A stretch of 64,000 nt of DNA from Areca catechu (GCA_021397845.1 CM038050.1:114069891-114133890); one strand, 5' to 3'; shown: positions 31,263 through 44,078, numbered from the stretch's first letter. Translations and numbers: made by a program. The notes: generated by a model not told the origin, from the sequence alone.

Positions 31263-33479
31263 GATGACAAAATCTTTAAGTATATGAATAGGATAAGCTT
31301 AAAAGATTAACAATAGTATAAACATGTAAGCTCAAAATCATAAGCATGAAGCTCCCCTCAAAATATGATCCAAAATTTTTTTTTTCAAAAATTATTCAAA
31401 ACATTTTTCAAAATATGCAAAATTTTTAAATTTTCTCTCTCTTACAAATTCTCCCCTTAAGATTAAAATATTTTGCTTTCTTCTCTCCTTTTGTATTTTG
31501 TTTCATTTCTCATATGGTTTTTCATGTTTATCATATCTTTCCCCTTTTCATATTTAATATTTTTCTCCCCCTTTTTGTCATCATGAAAAAGGGTGAAAGG
31601 CAATACAAAATGAAAAAGAGGTGGAAAGAATAGCAAGTAGATCATCAAAATCAATACATGAAATCAATTAATCATGGTACTGATTAAATATGATACTAGT
31701 TGAACATGATACTCAAAATGAGAAGATGCACATGCAAAAAATAATTCAATTATATTAGCTCTAATATGCATAACCAAGGTATGATTAAGACAACAATCCA
31801 TTCACCTACTTGTTCATTGGATAAGGCCACAGTGGCACCCCAACACATCATAAGAGACCCTAATGAATGGAAAGAGAGTATCTTTAAATCCTACTTAGCT
31901 CTTATGACCGGATGGCCATGGTGACTAACCCAATCCGAAGCAGTTACTAGGAGCTCTTCTCTCTTCTTTTTTAAGATTCTTAATAAATCTTGACACCAAT
32001 TGAATGTAACTTCCCTTAAAGGATTAGAATTGAAAACTCTTTTCAAAGTTTTTCAAAAATTTCAAACTTTCAAATTTTCAAACTTGGGCTGCCATGATCA
32101 ACAATTGAATGTAACTTCTCTCAAGAAAAAAAAATTGATATCAAGGAGAAGGAGTATCAGAGCAATATAAGTAAAGCATAATATCAAGAAAATATTTAAA
32201 GCATCATATGTATATAATGACAACAAATCTTTGTATGCTCCCCCTAAATATTATTCCTCCTTAAAAATATGCATTCATTGAGGAATAAAATATGAAAGCA
32301 CAAGCATCATAATTTCAGATAATTTGAGATATGAACATAGATACTAAATCTGAAATCAAAGATTTAAATTTTCAAGATATACAAGATTTTCAAAATGCAA
32401 GAGGTTAATATTTTAAAGATTCAAGTTAATATAATTTTAAATTCATTTGAAGTGATTTGATATCCATACAAATGCTAGAAAGTAATATAATATCAAGTCT
32501 AGATACTGGATTAAGGGTTTATCAATGTGCATACCTTCTTCTTAAATTTAACCCTTAACTACCAATTCTATACTTGTTTCAAATCATTTCTAATCTAAGC
32601 ATGGATACAAAATGGAATACATTTCATGAAAACCATATGATTTGAAATGATTTTGATTACCCATACAAAAGTTAGAAGTAATCAGTACCAAGTTTAGCTA
32701 CTGGAGCAAGGATTTATCAATATGCATACCTTCTTCTTAAATATAATCCTTAACTACCAATTCTAGTCTTGATCCAAATCATTTCTAACTTAAGCATAGA
32801 TACCAAAAATGAAAATACATAAATCATAACATTTCATTTGAAATGGTTTAAAACTATATTAATCAAAATCAAGTGAAAGTCTAATAATCACAAGTTTAAT
32901 CATGAGAGCATGAAATCCATCAACATCCAAAAGTTCATGATCACAATAAATGACTATTACTCTAAACTTGATTCTAATTAATCAATTGAAACAATTTTCA
33001 AAGCAATATGTAATTTTAAAAATATTTTTTATGAAGTAATTTAAGATACATTAATCAAAATCAAGTAAAGGTCTTATAATTATAAGTTTAATCATGATAG
33101 CATGAAATTCGTCAACATCAAAAAGTTCATGATTATAACCAATAACTATTAGTCAAAACTTGATTCTAATTAATCATTTAAAATAATTTTCAAAGTAATT
33201 GATGCAACATTGATGACAAATATTAAACTATATTTTTAATTATGGAAGGAAATATTTAGAATTTATCAATATGTATAATCCTTCCTTTATCATTTAGTCC
33301 AAAATGTAGCTTGTCCACTTCTTTATGTTGTCTTGTACAGCCACTATTCAATTATTTCTTTCTTCATGTTGGGCTGCAAGACACTCCTGCAAAATAAACT
33401 AGATGGAATATTTTGGTACCCAAACTTTTTGGATTTTTTGGGTTAGTATATATGGTTCCTTTTGGAACCCAAATTTTTC
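31263..33479 (-). mobile_element. R non-coding 3' internal region with two tandem duplications
   Basis: AT-rich, no coding signal. Two separate segments are duplicated in tandem with nearly equal periods. One starts at about 32447 and 32641 (period about 194; shared TACCTTCTTCTTAAAT and AACTACCAATTCTA). The other starts at about 32858 and 33050 (period about 192; shared ATTAATCAAAATCAAG and AACTTGATTCTAATTAATCA). The copies have diverged, so the duplications are old. Confidence 0.6.
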
Positions 33480-34756
33480 TTAATTTACAAGGATATGCAT
33501 TAGCCCAATTTTATAATTTTTAAAACAAGTCAGATTGGAAGATGCATCAACAAAGAAATTCTTATTTTTCAATTCAAGATTTTTGTTTTTCTTTAAAAGC
33601 TCATCATTTGATACAAAAATCTTGGATATTTTTAGAAATTTTATTTTATTTAATAAAATATTTTTCTCATTTGAAAACTTATTCATAATTCTTTCAAATC
33701 AAAATTTTCTTTTTCTAATTTTTTTTTTTAGAAAGATTATTCTTATCAATTTCTAAAATATCATTCTTCATATTTAAATCATAGTTTTTATTAGCAAGAT
33801 TAGTGTTCTCAAGAGAAAAAAAATCTACATGTTTTTTTAATTTCTTGTACTCATTTTTTAATACTTTTTATTCATGCACAAGATCATTAAATGTATCATG
33901 TAATTCATTAAAGGTAAAATCATATTCATTTTCAGAATATACCTCGTCCTCATTTGCCATGAAGCAAAGATGGGAAACTTCTTGTTCATCATCCAAACTT
34001 GAATCTTCGTTATCACTCCAAGTTGCCATCATTGTCTTAAATTTTTTTTGGCCTTGAGGGCTATTATCTTTTTCTTCTCTTGATCAGCAACCACTTCTTT
34101 ATGCCATAAATTCAACTCATGGGTCATGAGTGAACTAATAAGCTCCTCCAAATGTAGGGTATCAATATCTTTGGCTTCTTGGATCGCTGTTACCTTTCGA
34201 TCCTATGATATTGGTAAAGATCTAAAAATTTTATTAACCAAATCAGCATTAGTATAGACTTTGCCAAGACTTTTCAATTCATTAACAATAATCAAAAATC
34301 TAGTATACATATCAGATATAGATTCAAAAGTAGCATTTCAAACATTTCAAAAGAATGAACAAGCATATTAGTTTTAATATTTTTCACTTGAAGAGTACCA
34401 TAATGAGTAATTTCAAGTGTGTCCCAAATCTCCTTCGTCGATGTACATGTGGAGATCCTATTAAATTCATTAGAGTCCAATGCACAATAAAGCAAGTTCA
34501 TTGTTTTAGCATTAATTTCAGATTGCTTAATGTTATATTTATTCCAATCCTCTTCGAGCTTTGAAATGGAAATGCTATTAACAAAAATAGAAGGAATATG
34601 AGGACCATTAACTATAACTTTTCAAAGATTTTAACTAATAGATTGAATATAGATACACATGCAAGTTTTTTAAAAAGTGTAATTAGTGCCATTAAAAAAT
34701 GATGGTCTATTAGTTGAATGTCCTATAGCAAAACAAACACCTTCTAGGGTTGCCAT
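33480..34756 (-). pseudogene. gag: R gag, broken
   Basis: Starts at the minus-strand ATG at 34756 giving MATLEGVCFAIGHSTNRPSF, then FFNGTNYT, the opening of Sirevirus-type gag. After a frame change the frame at 34292-34501 reads ALDSNEFNRISTCTSTKEIW and DTLEITHYGT, the conserved copia gag core. A Lys/Asn/Leu-rich coiled segment follows at 33480-33686. No zinc knuckle or downstream enzymes are seen. Several stops and shifts; not functional. Confidence 0.7.
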
Positions 34757-34828
34757 GATCTTTTAACTCAAAATTGTTAGATTCTTTGCAAAGCACAAAG
34801 TTTAGATACCAATAATTTTGGGTTCTGG

Positions 34829-34840
34829 GCTCTGATACCA
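34829..34840 (-). promoter_or_regulatory. R primer-binding site (initiator tRNA-Met)
   Basis: Plus strand GCTCTGATACCA, two bases from the LTR edge at 34843. Confidence 0.85.
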
Positions 34841-34842
34841 AT

Positions 34843-36197
34843 TGTTGTCTAATGATGATACAACCCAAGAGGGGGGGTGAATTGGGTTTTATAAAACTTT
34901 TTGAACTATTTCAACAAGATGTGCTAATTGCAATTAAGTGCTTGTATTTTGTCAAAGTGTTTGTGTACTTCAAAATAATATACATCAGAAATTATAAAGT
35001 AAATATAATAGTAAAAGCAATCACATAAACACAAGTTTATAGTGGTTTGCTGTACTCCAAGGCACCAACATCCACTCTCCAAGTTTTTCTTGGGAATTTC
35101 ATTATAATCGCCAAGATTATAGTCGATTAGTTTTCCAGGCTCACTAATCAAAATCCAACTTGTTTTCCCAGGCTCACAAGTCAAAATCCCTTGTTGGTTT
35201 TATAACTTTAGTAAACCAACAACCTCCGATGGTTTTACGGGCTCATCAATAACCTAGTTGGTTTTGATACAAAGGCTTACCAACAACCTTGTTGGTTTTC
35301 ACACAAGGCTTACTAACAAACCTCTTTGGTTTTCCAAGGCTCACCAAAATTTTAATAAACAAAGTAAGCATAATATGAAAAGAAATAATAAAAGCTTTCT
35401 TAAATAAAGTAAATATCTCTTTGAAGCCCTTGATTATTGATGAAGAAGTTATCTTCAAGTTGTTGAAGCCTTTGATTGCAGCTTGATGATGTGAACTTGG
35501 ATGCACTCTCTTATCTTTGAAAGCTTGAAGGCTTGAACCACTCAACTTTGAATCCTTGAAGGATATTCAATAATCTCATCAAAGAATTACTTCCCATTTG
35601 ATTTTTGATGTTTATATAGTTCTTCAAATCATAGATGACCATTTATGACTATTGGGGATGAAAAACTAGCCATTTGAAGCAAGTTGGAATCAATTCTGTA
35701 CTTTTAAAAAACTAGCTGTTACTCCAAGTATCGACACTTGAATCTGGTGAGTCGACACTTGATTTCTATGAGTCGATACTTTGTTTCTATGAGTCAATAC
35801 TTGGTTTCTATGAGTTGACACTTAATTTCTGTGAGTCGACACTTGGTCAGCTCAAGGCAAAAATTATGGATTTTCATAGTTCTGAATTTTTCTTGTTCTC
35901 AGGCCTTGAGTAGATACTTGAACTTCTTCATAAGTCGACACTTGCTTGTACCAGTACTAAAACTTGCTGAAACTTCTTTAAAATTTATTTTTAGCCTCTT
36001 CAAGTTCTTCCATATCAATTCCAAAGTCTATATACTTGATTTTTATTAATTTAAGGACTTTCTTCAACTAAAAGCATGTATATCTTCATTCAACATGGAT
36101 GAGTACTAAGATCTGATGAACATACTTAAAAATATAATTAGTACTTATATATACTTAAATATTTTATCAATCATCAAAATCAAGATCAGAGTCAACA
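34843..36197 (-). repeat. R 5' LTR (1355 bp)
   Basis: Plus-strand edges TGTTGTCTAATGATG and GAGTCAACA. Direct repeats with GAGTCGACACTTG lie at about 35733-35850. Similar to 29889-31245 with scattered changes. Confidence 0.85.
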
Positions 36198-36216
36198 GGG
36201 GCAAATAGAAGGTTAG

Positions 36217-37664
36217 TGATGCGGGACTACTAACTAAGATGATATGCAGGTGATTTTCTTTTTGTTGTTTTTATATTTTAGGAGATTGATCGATTCCCAA
36301 AATGAAGATAATGGTAGATCTAGAGATTTGCATAATAACAAGAGACTTTAGCCTACAGATATAGTCCTTAAATAGTTATAAAGAAAGGACCTCGGGATTG
36401 AAAAATCCCGATAGGACCTTGCTCTAATTAAATACCCGACTAAGAGATCAGGGAGAGCAAACCTTTAAGATTCTAAAGTGCTCGATGCCAAGTTTGCTCA
36501 TACTCATGGATGTGGCCTGGAAGATCAAGCTCTCGACCCTGCAAATTTATCAACTTTTCATCGGATGGTCCTGAAGGCAAGGAAGGCCAATTCCTTTGTC
36601 CGTGGTACCTGAAGGACCTGCGAGCAACCTGAAGATGAGTTAGAAAATTTAGAAGGCATAAGAGAGTAAAGAAGTGAAGGGAAAAAGGAGTGAAGGGTGG
36701 CGATCAAGAGGGACTCTTCTGGTTGGGCATCCAAGAAGAGCTTCCAGTGGGGCATCCCAGTCTTGGAGAAGGATTGTTAGCTTGCATAGGAAGAAGACAC
36801 TTAGGGCCTCTCACCCCTCGATGTCCTGAAGGACAAAGGCACTCTCTCTCAGAGTTCCAAGTATAGAGACAAGGGCAATGAAGAAGAAAACTTCAGAATT
36901 TTTTTTTTCATTTTATCAATCATCATTTACAAGAGGGTTAGGGCCCTTTTTATAAGCTATAAGTCCTCATTTGAATTCAAATGAGAGGAGTTACAAAACA
37001 TCATTCAAGGGGGCACCCAAAATCTGAATTTGAAATTCTTGAAGCATGGCCGACCTTGACTTGGTGGAAAGGCTTGATTCGGGGATGGAAGGGAGGATGT
37101 TGTCTCCATTAATCAAGGGGGTGCCCATTTGACTTTAAAATTCTTCCTTGGCCGACCATGACATTTGGAGAAAAGCTTGATATATGTAGTGGGGTGGGGA
37201 TGTTGTTGGCTTGGATCAAGGAAAGGTTTAATGGGGCGTCCAACATGGCTTTGACTTTGAAAATTTCTATCTAGTCTTGGCCGCCCAAAGGAGCTTGGTG
37301 AAGTGGCGCCTCCCCATGCCACGTGGCACTTGTGATGTGGCACTCCATGAGCTGAAGTGGTACTCCTAACTTGGCATGGAGAGGTGGCTTGAGTCATCTA
37401 TAATTGGGTTTGACTTGATTGCCCACTTGTGGACCCTTCTTTAAACTAGCTTGAGCCCATCTTCAAATTGATTTGAGCTTGTGAACCAATTCGACTAATT
37501 ACAGGACCAGTTGACCCTAACTTGACCAAATTGGCCAAAATACAAGACTAAACCAAAAATTGAAACCAACAAGATACTAATTACATAACTCAAAAGCAAA
37601 TTACTCAGGCTTTAAGCCTTATTACAGGACCCAAAAGATTAAGAACCCTAATCAAAGATCCATA
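36217..37664 (-). repeat. Chromovirus-like LTR fragment
   Basis: Plus-strand edge TGATGCGGGAC as in H and J LTRs. A minus-strand TATA (TTATAAAAAGGGCCC) lies at about 36938-36952 and a single CACCCCTCGATGTCCTGAAGG motif near 36813, the unit that is multiplied in J. The right end fades into Sirevirus S2 internal sequence near 37665 without a clear border. The second tandem unit holds the matching part at 47290-48355. Confidence 0.55.
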
Positions 37665-39187
37665 AAGGGTTGAGGGCTGCCATGATCTTTTACTCAAGAT
37701 CCTTGGACCTACAAGAGAGTACCGGTGCTCTGATACCACTTGTTGCCCATAAATGGAGCCCAAGAGGGGGGTGAATTGGTCTTTTAAAAATTAAAACAAT
37801 TATGTGAAGGCCGTGTAGTGTTTGTGGATAATGCACTTAAGTAAATGTAGTGGAAAATAATAAGTAAAGTGCAGAAAATAAAGTGCAAGAAGTAAGAGAA
37901 GATAATCACCCACAAACACCAATATTTATAGTGGTTCGGTGTTCTCCAAATACTTACGTTCACTCCCCAAGTCCCTCTTGAAAATTTCTACTATAATCTT
38001 TTCAAAGATTATAGCCGACTTGTTTTCCAAGGCTCACAAGTCAAAACCTAAGTTGGTTTTGTCACCTAGGCTCACCAACAAACCTTTATACTTGTTTTGG
38101 CTTTGGGCTCACAAGTCAACCCTAGTTGGTTTTGGCTCACCAACAACCTTACAACCTACTTTCAAGAACCTTGAAAGCTAGGTCAAACAGTAATAAATTC
38201 AGAATTCAAGAATTTAACACAAACAAACTCTCTTCTGAGAGTGGATGAGGAATCTTTGAAGCTCTTAAATGATTACTTGATGTGACTTGAATTGGAATCT
38301 TCTCAAGAACACTTTTGGAAAGATGAAATGAAAGGATTTTCAGTGGAATCTCTCCTTTTTTGCTTTTGGAAGTGGAGTTTTGAAGAAGGGCATTAACTCT
38401 TGGATATTTCTTTGCTTGCAACTTTTCTCTTGCTTCATAAGTGAGTTTGGTGAAGCTTGAATATATGAAATACATCCAAAAAACTATTTTAGATCGTTAG
38501 GGATCAAAAACTAGCCATTTAGAGCTAAAAATAATGATTTCAGGCTATCAGAAAATAGATCCATTAAGGCTGTCAGAACTCGAGTATCGATACTTGGCTG
38601 TCAGGTGTCGACACTTGATTTCCAGGTGTCGACACTTGATTTCCAGGTGTTGACACTTGAACTTTCAAGTGTTGACACTTGACTCACAGGTGTCGACACT
38701 TGACACAAAAATCTCTCCATGGCCAAGTTCTAGATTTTCAAAAAGTCTCAGGCCTTGAGTCGACACTTGGGAACATAAGTGTCGACACTTGAGTTTCAGG
38801 TGTCGACACTTGAGTTCTGAGTGTCGACACTTGGCGTACCATGAAAAATTTTTGCGTGCCAAATGCTGAAGTATCGACACTTGGGCAGGTTCGACACTTG
38901 GTTCTGTAATTTTCAAAATAAGTGCCAATCAAGCCAAAAACATAAAGATTATTCATGAAACTTAATTGCAACATATATAAACAATAATTGAACTTATTTG
39001 TGCCCTTTTTGCATGGAAAAGACTCCTCAAATCATGAAAAATGCTTTGTGCCAAAGCGTGTCATGATACTTTAACTTTGAGAATTTGAGGTGCTTGTTTC
39101 CTGAAAACTCATAATAGAAATAATCATTAGAACAAAATATATACTCAACGTTTTGTTATTCATCAAAATCATAGGGTAGAGCCAATA
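37665..39187 (-). mobile_element. S2: Sirevirus-like LTR with stub of internal region (copy 1)
   Basis: Minus strand. A stub with the gag start (ATGGCAGCC at 37683 to 37675) and primer site (GCTCTGATACCA, 37727-37738) abuts an LTR running 37741 to about 39187. Its edge TGTTGCCCATAAATGGAGCC, then CAAGAGGGGGGTGAATTG, is related to R but distinct. The far edge GAGCCAATAA corresponds to GAGTCAACA of R. Inside are many GTGTCGACACTTG motifs (38582-38710, 38755-38912). No partner LTR is present. Confidence 0.65.
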
Positions 39188-40012
39188 ATACCTTACCATT
39201 ATACCTTTGAAGAATGTTGTGGAAAAAGCCCTCGAGCCACACATATGTCTGACCTCTATGGGAAGTTCACACCGTGGCTCGACTTTGATCAACTACCTTA
39301 AAGTGCTAGCTCCTTAGGATTTTTTAGGCCGATCTACTTCTTCTCGGAAGACATGGAGGAGAGGTGGAACCCTTCCTAACTAGCTCTCTTCCCAATACCT
39401 AGCTTGAGTGCTAGGTATTCACACACCCAATACCCCAGTCCTCACAAGCCCCTTTTCTCTTCCCTCTTAGAATCTCAGCAGCAGGAAAACTCTTCAATAG
39501 GAAAATAGTTTTTTTCTAGCTTGGCAGCCCTAAAACAACCCTTATATATAGAGGTAGCCATGAGAGGGAGAATAAGGAAGGAGGAGTGATTGGGGGAGAA
39601 GGTTGAGGGCTATACCAAATAGGTTCTAAGTATAAATGGCAAGAATGACCATCATTCTATGAAAGCTTGGAGACAAAACCAGTCAAATTTCGAAATTCAA
39701 ATTCAAATTCAAAATTCAAAGTCAAAACCTTCTAGAAATCTTTCCAAAATTTTTGCTTGTCATAGCCAAGTGTCGACACTTGCAAGTGTCGACACTTGGA
39801 ACATGGTCAATCACATTGACCTCCAGTGATGGCAAATGATTCTCAGTCATCGATCAGCCTTTAGATCAGATAGAAATCTTTATGGTGTATGACCTCATAG
39901 GTTCGAACACTAAGCCAGTAGTACTGGATCACTTCCAGTACCAGTCAAAGTCTTCATCTAGCAATATACCCGACGTCCGGATAGGTCAAGATTGCAGAGC
40001 AATTTTCTAACA
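39188..40012 (-). repeat. C4 3' LTR (copy 1)
   Basis: Minus-strand copia LTR next to the purine tract CAAGTGGGGTATCA (plus-strand complement at 40013-40026). It starts TGTTAGAAAATTGC on the minus strand. A TATA box TATATATAAGG lies at about 39541-39551 (minus). At 39766-39799 is a perfect 34-base palindrome made of two CAAGTGTCGACACTTG units. The outer border is uncertain and may lie up to 35 bases further in. Confidence 0.55.
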
Positions 40013-40035
40013 ATGATACCCCACTTGGACTAAAG

Positions 40036-41685
40036 CTAATCGATACAGAATCTTATTCCTATTTTCCATTTACAATTGTCGAACTCTTGAACTCCAATGG
40101 CTTTAATGAAGGGGTCAACCAGGTTCTCCTTTCCATCGATCTTCTGGAGGTCAATGTCACCTTGTTCCATGATCTCTCACACAAGGTGATAGCATTGTAG
40201 AATGTGTTTTATGCGATGATGAGACTTCGGCTCTTTGGCTTGAGCAATGTCTCCAGTGCTATCATAATAAACCGAAATAGGACCATCCAGGGAATGTGCC
40301 ACTCCCAGCTTGCCAAGGAACTTTTGCAACTACACTACTTCCTTTGCTATATCCGATGCTGCAATGTATTCTGCTTCGCATACTGAGTCTTCATAGTGGC
40401 TGCATGAAACTTTTCAGTAGATCGCTCATCCATTTAGGGTAAAGATAAATCCTGACTCACTCTTGCTATCATCCCTATCTGACTAAAAACTGGAGTCAGT
40501 ATACCCTACAAGTTTTAAGTTAGGTTCTCCATAAATCAGCCTTTGGTTCCTAGTATTTTGCAAATACTTAAGAATGGTCTTTACCACTTTCCAATGAGCT
40601 TCACCTGGGTCAGACTAGTATCTGCTCACTACGTCTAGTGAGTATGCCATGTCTGGTCTAGTACATGTTATGGCGTACATGATAGAACCCACTACCGAAG
40701 CATATGGGATTCTACTCATAGGCTCTCTCTCCTCAGGAGTCATCGCACAATCTCTTTTGGAGAGATTAATTCCAGTGCCTATCGGAGATAGCCTTTCTTG
40801 GAATTTTTTATGCTAAACCACTTCAGCATAGTGTCGATGTATGTAGACTGGGACAATCCCAGAAGCCTCTTAGATCTATCTCTATAGATCTTCATACCTA
40901 GTATATAAGAGGCTTCATCCAAGTTCTTCATAGAAAACTGAGATAACAACCAGACCTTTATTTCTTGTAGTGCTAGGATGTCATTCCCGATTAAGAGAAT
41001 GTCATCCATAAGGAACACAATCACAAAACCATTAGCCCATTTGTAAATGCAAGGTTCTTCTTCGTTCCTAACGAAGCCATACGACTTGATACACTTATCA
41101 AATCGCGTGTTCCAACTCTGTGATACTTGCTTCAGTCCATAGATGGACCTTTGAAGCTTGCACACCTTTGACTCATCTATGGATGTGAACCCTTCAGGTT
41201 GTATCATATACACTTCTTGAAGCTCACCATTCAGGAAAGCTATTCGGACATCCATTTGCTAGATTTCATAGTCAAAGTGTGCCACTAAAGCAAGCATGAT
41301 CCGGATGGATTTGAGCATTGTCACAGGAGAGAACATCTCGTCATAGTCAATACCATAATGTTGACGATATCCCTTGGCAACCAAATGGGCTTTATAGGTC
41401 TCTACCCGCCCGTCTATGACCCTCTTTCTTTTGAAAATCCATTTACACCTAATGGATTTTATCCCCTTAGGTGGATCAACCAATGTCCATACATTGTTGA
41501 TTTCCATGGATTCTATTTTGGATTTCATGGCTCCTAGCTATTTCTTAGAGTCCGACCTCTGCATCACATCTATATAAGTGATCGGATCATCATTGTTCTC
41601 ATCGAGTTCAATGGGATTACCATCCCAAACCAAGAAATCATGGAATCTGTCCGGTCGACTCGGTACCCTATCGGATCTCCTTAAT
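40036..41685 (-). pseudogene. pol: C4 copia pol 3' part: reverse transcriptase and RNase H (copy 1)
   Basis: Minus strand, from the linker before reverse transcriptase (a segment like RSDRVPSRPDRFHDF at about 41640-41685). Then WTLVDPPKGIKSIRCKWIFK (41259-41528) and MDVRIAFLNGELQEVYMIQP (40779-41255), through broken RNase H to a PFIKAIG-like end near 40090. A stop replaces Trp between the two main frames. The catalytic loop reads VFLMDDILLIGND: residues equal to VLY are deleted and Val is Met. One G is missing near 40786 relative to copy 2, so the frame closes earlier. Gag, protease and integrase are absent. Confidence 0.75.
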
Positions 41686-42275
41686 TGATGGGGGACCCTA
41701 AACCCATCCGGGTTTTCTTTTTCTTTTTTTAGATTTTTTTATTTTTTAGTTTAAAAATACTTATCCCAACTATTCCTCTGATTCCCATTATCCTTACCTT
41801 ATCCCGATATTATTCCCAACTTATTCCAGATCTATTCCTATCTTCTTTAACCTCCAGGAAATCACAGAGAGTTCATTTTTCTGATTTTTTTTTTTTTGAT
41901 CTGGAAACATAATAGGATGGAAAAAAAAGAAAATGGATTGGCGGTAGAGAATCTAGATTGATATGAAGGTACCCTAATTTTCTAGCTCTGATACCAAAAT
42001 TGATGAGGGATAGATAGGTAGGATCGTTGGTGAGCCTAGAAGTCACCTAAATTAGGTACTATATTTTTTTACTATATATTTTTTTTCTAGGGATGGCGAA
42101 GGAATAGTAGGGATGGAAGATAGGGATCTAGATCTCATGGACTTTGGGACTCACACTAACGAAGAGACCTCTCACCTCTAAGGCATTACACCCTCCTCGA
42201 TGCTTGGAGGAGCTAAGTTGAATCTCTAAGGTCATGAGGGGTTAAAGAAAATGGGTTGGAAGGGGGATAACTAGG
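41686..42275. mobile_element. Head-to-head fragments of a J-type LTR element (copy 1)
   Basis: 41686-about 41960 in plus orientation equals the transcriptional start of the J LTR (TGATGGGGGACCC, AAACCCATCCGGGTTTTC). It is followed by a minus-strand primer site (GCTCTGATACCA, 41985-41996) and, from 42001, the opposite edge of a related minus-strand LTR (TGATGAGGGATAG) ending where G2 inserts. No coding sequence. Confidence 0.5.
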
Positions 42276-44078
42276 TGGTGCGGGCACCAGACTCAGAAGA
42301 AGACTTCAGGGCTCCATCTGGATCTCTGATTGACCTTGCCCGAAGAATTAGGGTTTTCTGGTTTTGTAATAAGGGTTGACTTGGTAAACTCAATTTTAGT
42401 CTTGAGTCTGTATTTCCCTGTAATTTAAATTTTGTTGAGTCATGTTGACTCAGTACAAGTCCTAGTAGTGGTCTAGGTCTTCTCCAGGTTGGTGCCACTT
42501 TTTTTTAAAGTCAAGTCAAGGTCCAGGGTGCCACATTTTTTCTCCCAGGCCCAAGCAAGTGGTCACCACACTCCCAGCCACACGCCAGAGTCCAGGAGGT
42601 GCCACATCTCCATCCAGTGTCTTTGGTCCCTACACCACAAGAAGTAAGTTCCTTTTTTTTCTTGCACCACTTGGGAGAGAAATCCATCAAGATACCTCAA
42701 TCCAAGGAGGAGCCAATTTCTTTCCAGATAAACCCAAGCTAGGATTGCAAGAATTTTTCTTGAAGAGAGGATCAAGGAGGTGCCCCACAATGTTCCATAA
42801 AAATCGAAGTTATAAAAGGGAAGAGAGCATGTCTTGGGGAGGAATTCAAGGAGGTTCCCAAAAGTTTCCAAAAGTGCCAAAGCCATGAAAGGAAGAAGCC
42901 TAAACTTGTGGAGCAAGACTAGGAGGTGTCCAAATGAACCAAACCATGAAGGGAAAATCCTTGATTCATGGAGAGATACTAGGAGACACCCCCATAACCT
43001 GCCATTTGGAGCTGATTTTCAAGTTTTCTTGGAGTTTTTGGGCTGCCCACTCATGGAAGGAGTCTTGGGAAGAGAATTTGATGCCTAAAGTGTGGATTAG
43101 TCCTATTAGTCCTACATGGGAAATGTATAAAATTTTATTTCTTTGTTATGTCTATATATTCAACTCTATGTAACTCTTGAATTCAATGATGAATGAAATC
43201 AAATTCTTTGTGAGCAACTTTGTGTTTCTCTCTTCCGCACTTGTATTCAAGTGTTGAGCTTCTCGTGAGGGAGTGATTCCGGGTTCCACAGGAACCTTGA
43301 GGAGGTGTGAGATCTCCAAACCCTACTGAAACCCTAGGTTAGCCACTTCAATTCCAAACCCTAGCCGCCCATCATCTTCTTCATTCCACCAATCATCCAA
43401 ACCCTAATCTACCTCATCATCTCACGGCCCCTCTCTTCCAAGTAGAGGCCGACCACCAGCATCCAGGTTCAGATCGGCTACTTCGAATATAGAGCAAATC
43501 CCAGAGGAAGTCAGATCAGCATCCAAGAGAATCAGGATTTCAGCAACATCAATTTTTCACGTTCTTCTTATCTGGTAAATCCTTTCTTTGAGTATCTGGT
43601 TCCTTAACTTATTCTTCTTCTTTCCCAGATCCTGAGTTTAGGAGAAGCCAACTCTGCCAAAGGACCAGTATTGGAGGATCCATTGTGAAAATATCCGAAT
43701 CCGAGGATCCAACAATTTGCTCGAGAGAGTCCTTCCACCAAACATTGTGAAGATCACTGCCTGGTACATAACCCTTCCCTTCTCTTTATTTCTGTCATGT
43801 TGAAAGTTCAGAGTGAAATCCTAGGTCTGGAAGTTTCTCAACCCCCAGCGATCCTTTACTTCTGAACTACTCTGATAATCTAGTTTCTTTGAATTGTGCT
43901 TTCAATTTTTATATAGTTTCTTTCAATTTAGTTTAACTTTTATTTGAGTCAAAGCCGACTTCCAAAAATATATAAAAAAAAATAATAATAATAAAAATAT
44001 ATATTAATTTTAATTTGCTTCCGCATTCCACATATTATTCTGCATCATTTTTAGTATCAGAGTTTTCGTTCTGCATCA
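42276..44078 (+). repeat. G2 5' LTR (1803 bp)
   Basis: Starts TGGTGCGGGCACCA, TATA at 43126, ends CTGCATCA. It holds one primer-site-like unit inside its end (from about 44038), where G1 has two. Confidence 0.85.

Larger units (their letters stand above)
29889..36197 (-). mobile_element. R: Sirevirus-type copia element with gag remnant and no pol
   Basis: 6309 bp on the minus strand: 5' LTR 36197 to 34843, primer site 34840 to 34829, broken gag, long non-coding 3' region, several purine tracts, 3' LTR 31245 to 29889. Flanks are GAGGC (29884-29888) and GGGGC (36198-36202), a five-base duplication with one change. The LTR edge with CCCAAGAGGGGGGTGAATTG and repeated AAAAAGGGGGAG tracts are typical of Sireviruses. 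Protease, integrase, reverse transcriptase and RNase H are absent. Confidence 0.8.
36613..43402. repeat. Large direct duplication, copy 1 (6790 bp)
   Basis: Collinear with 47290-54093 (6804 bp), differing by scattered substitutions and small indels. It contains parts of five different elements in the same order. The left border cuts through an LTR at AGGACCTGCGAG; the right end of similarity is set by the C3 join in copy 2. Confidence 0.9.

Noticed and set aside
37939..38475. ORFs on both strands in the S2 LTR
   Set aside because: Low-complexity translation of LTR sequence. Copy 2 does not keep the same frames, although the DNA is nearly the same.
42559..43173. ORFs that recur in all four G LTRs (about 2110-2448, 19479-19818, 42834-43173, 53599-53866)
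   Set aside because: They recur because the LTR DNA recurs. The frames change between copies and lie upstream of the TATA box, so they are not likely to be translated.
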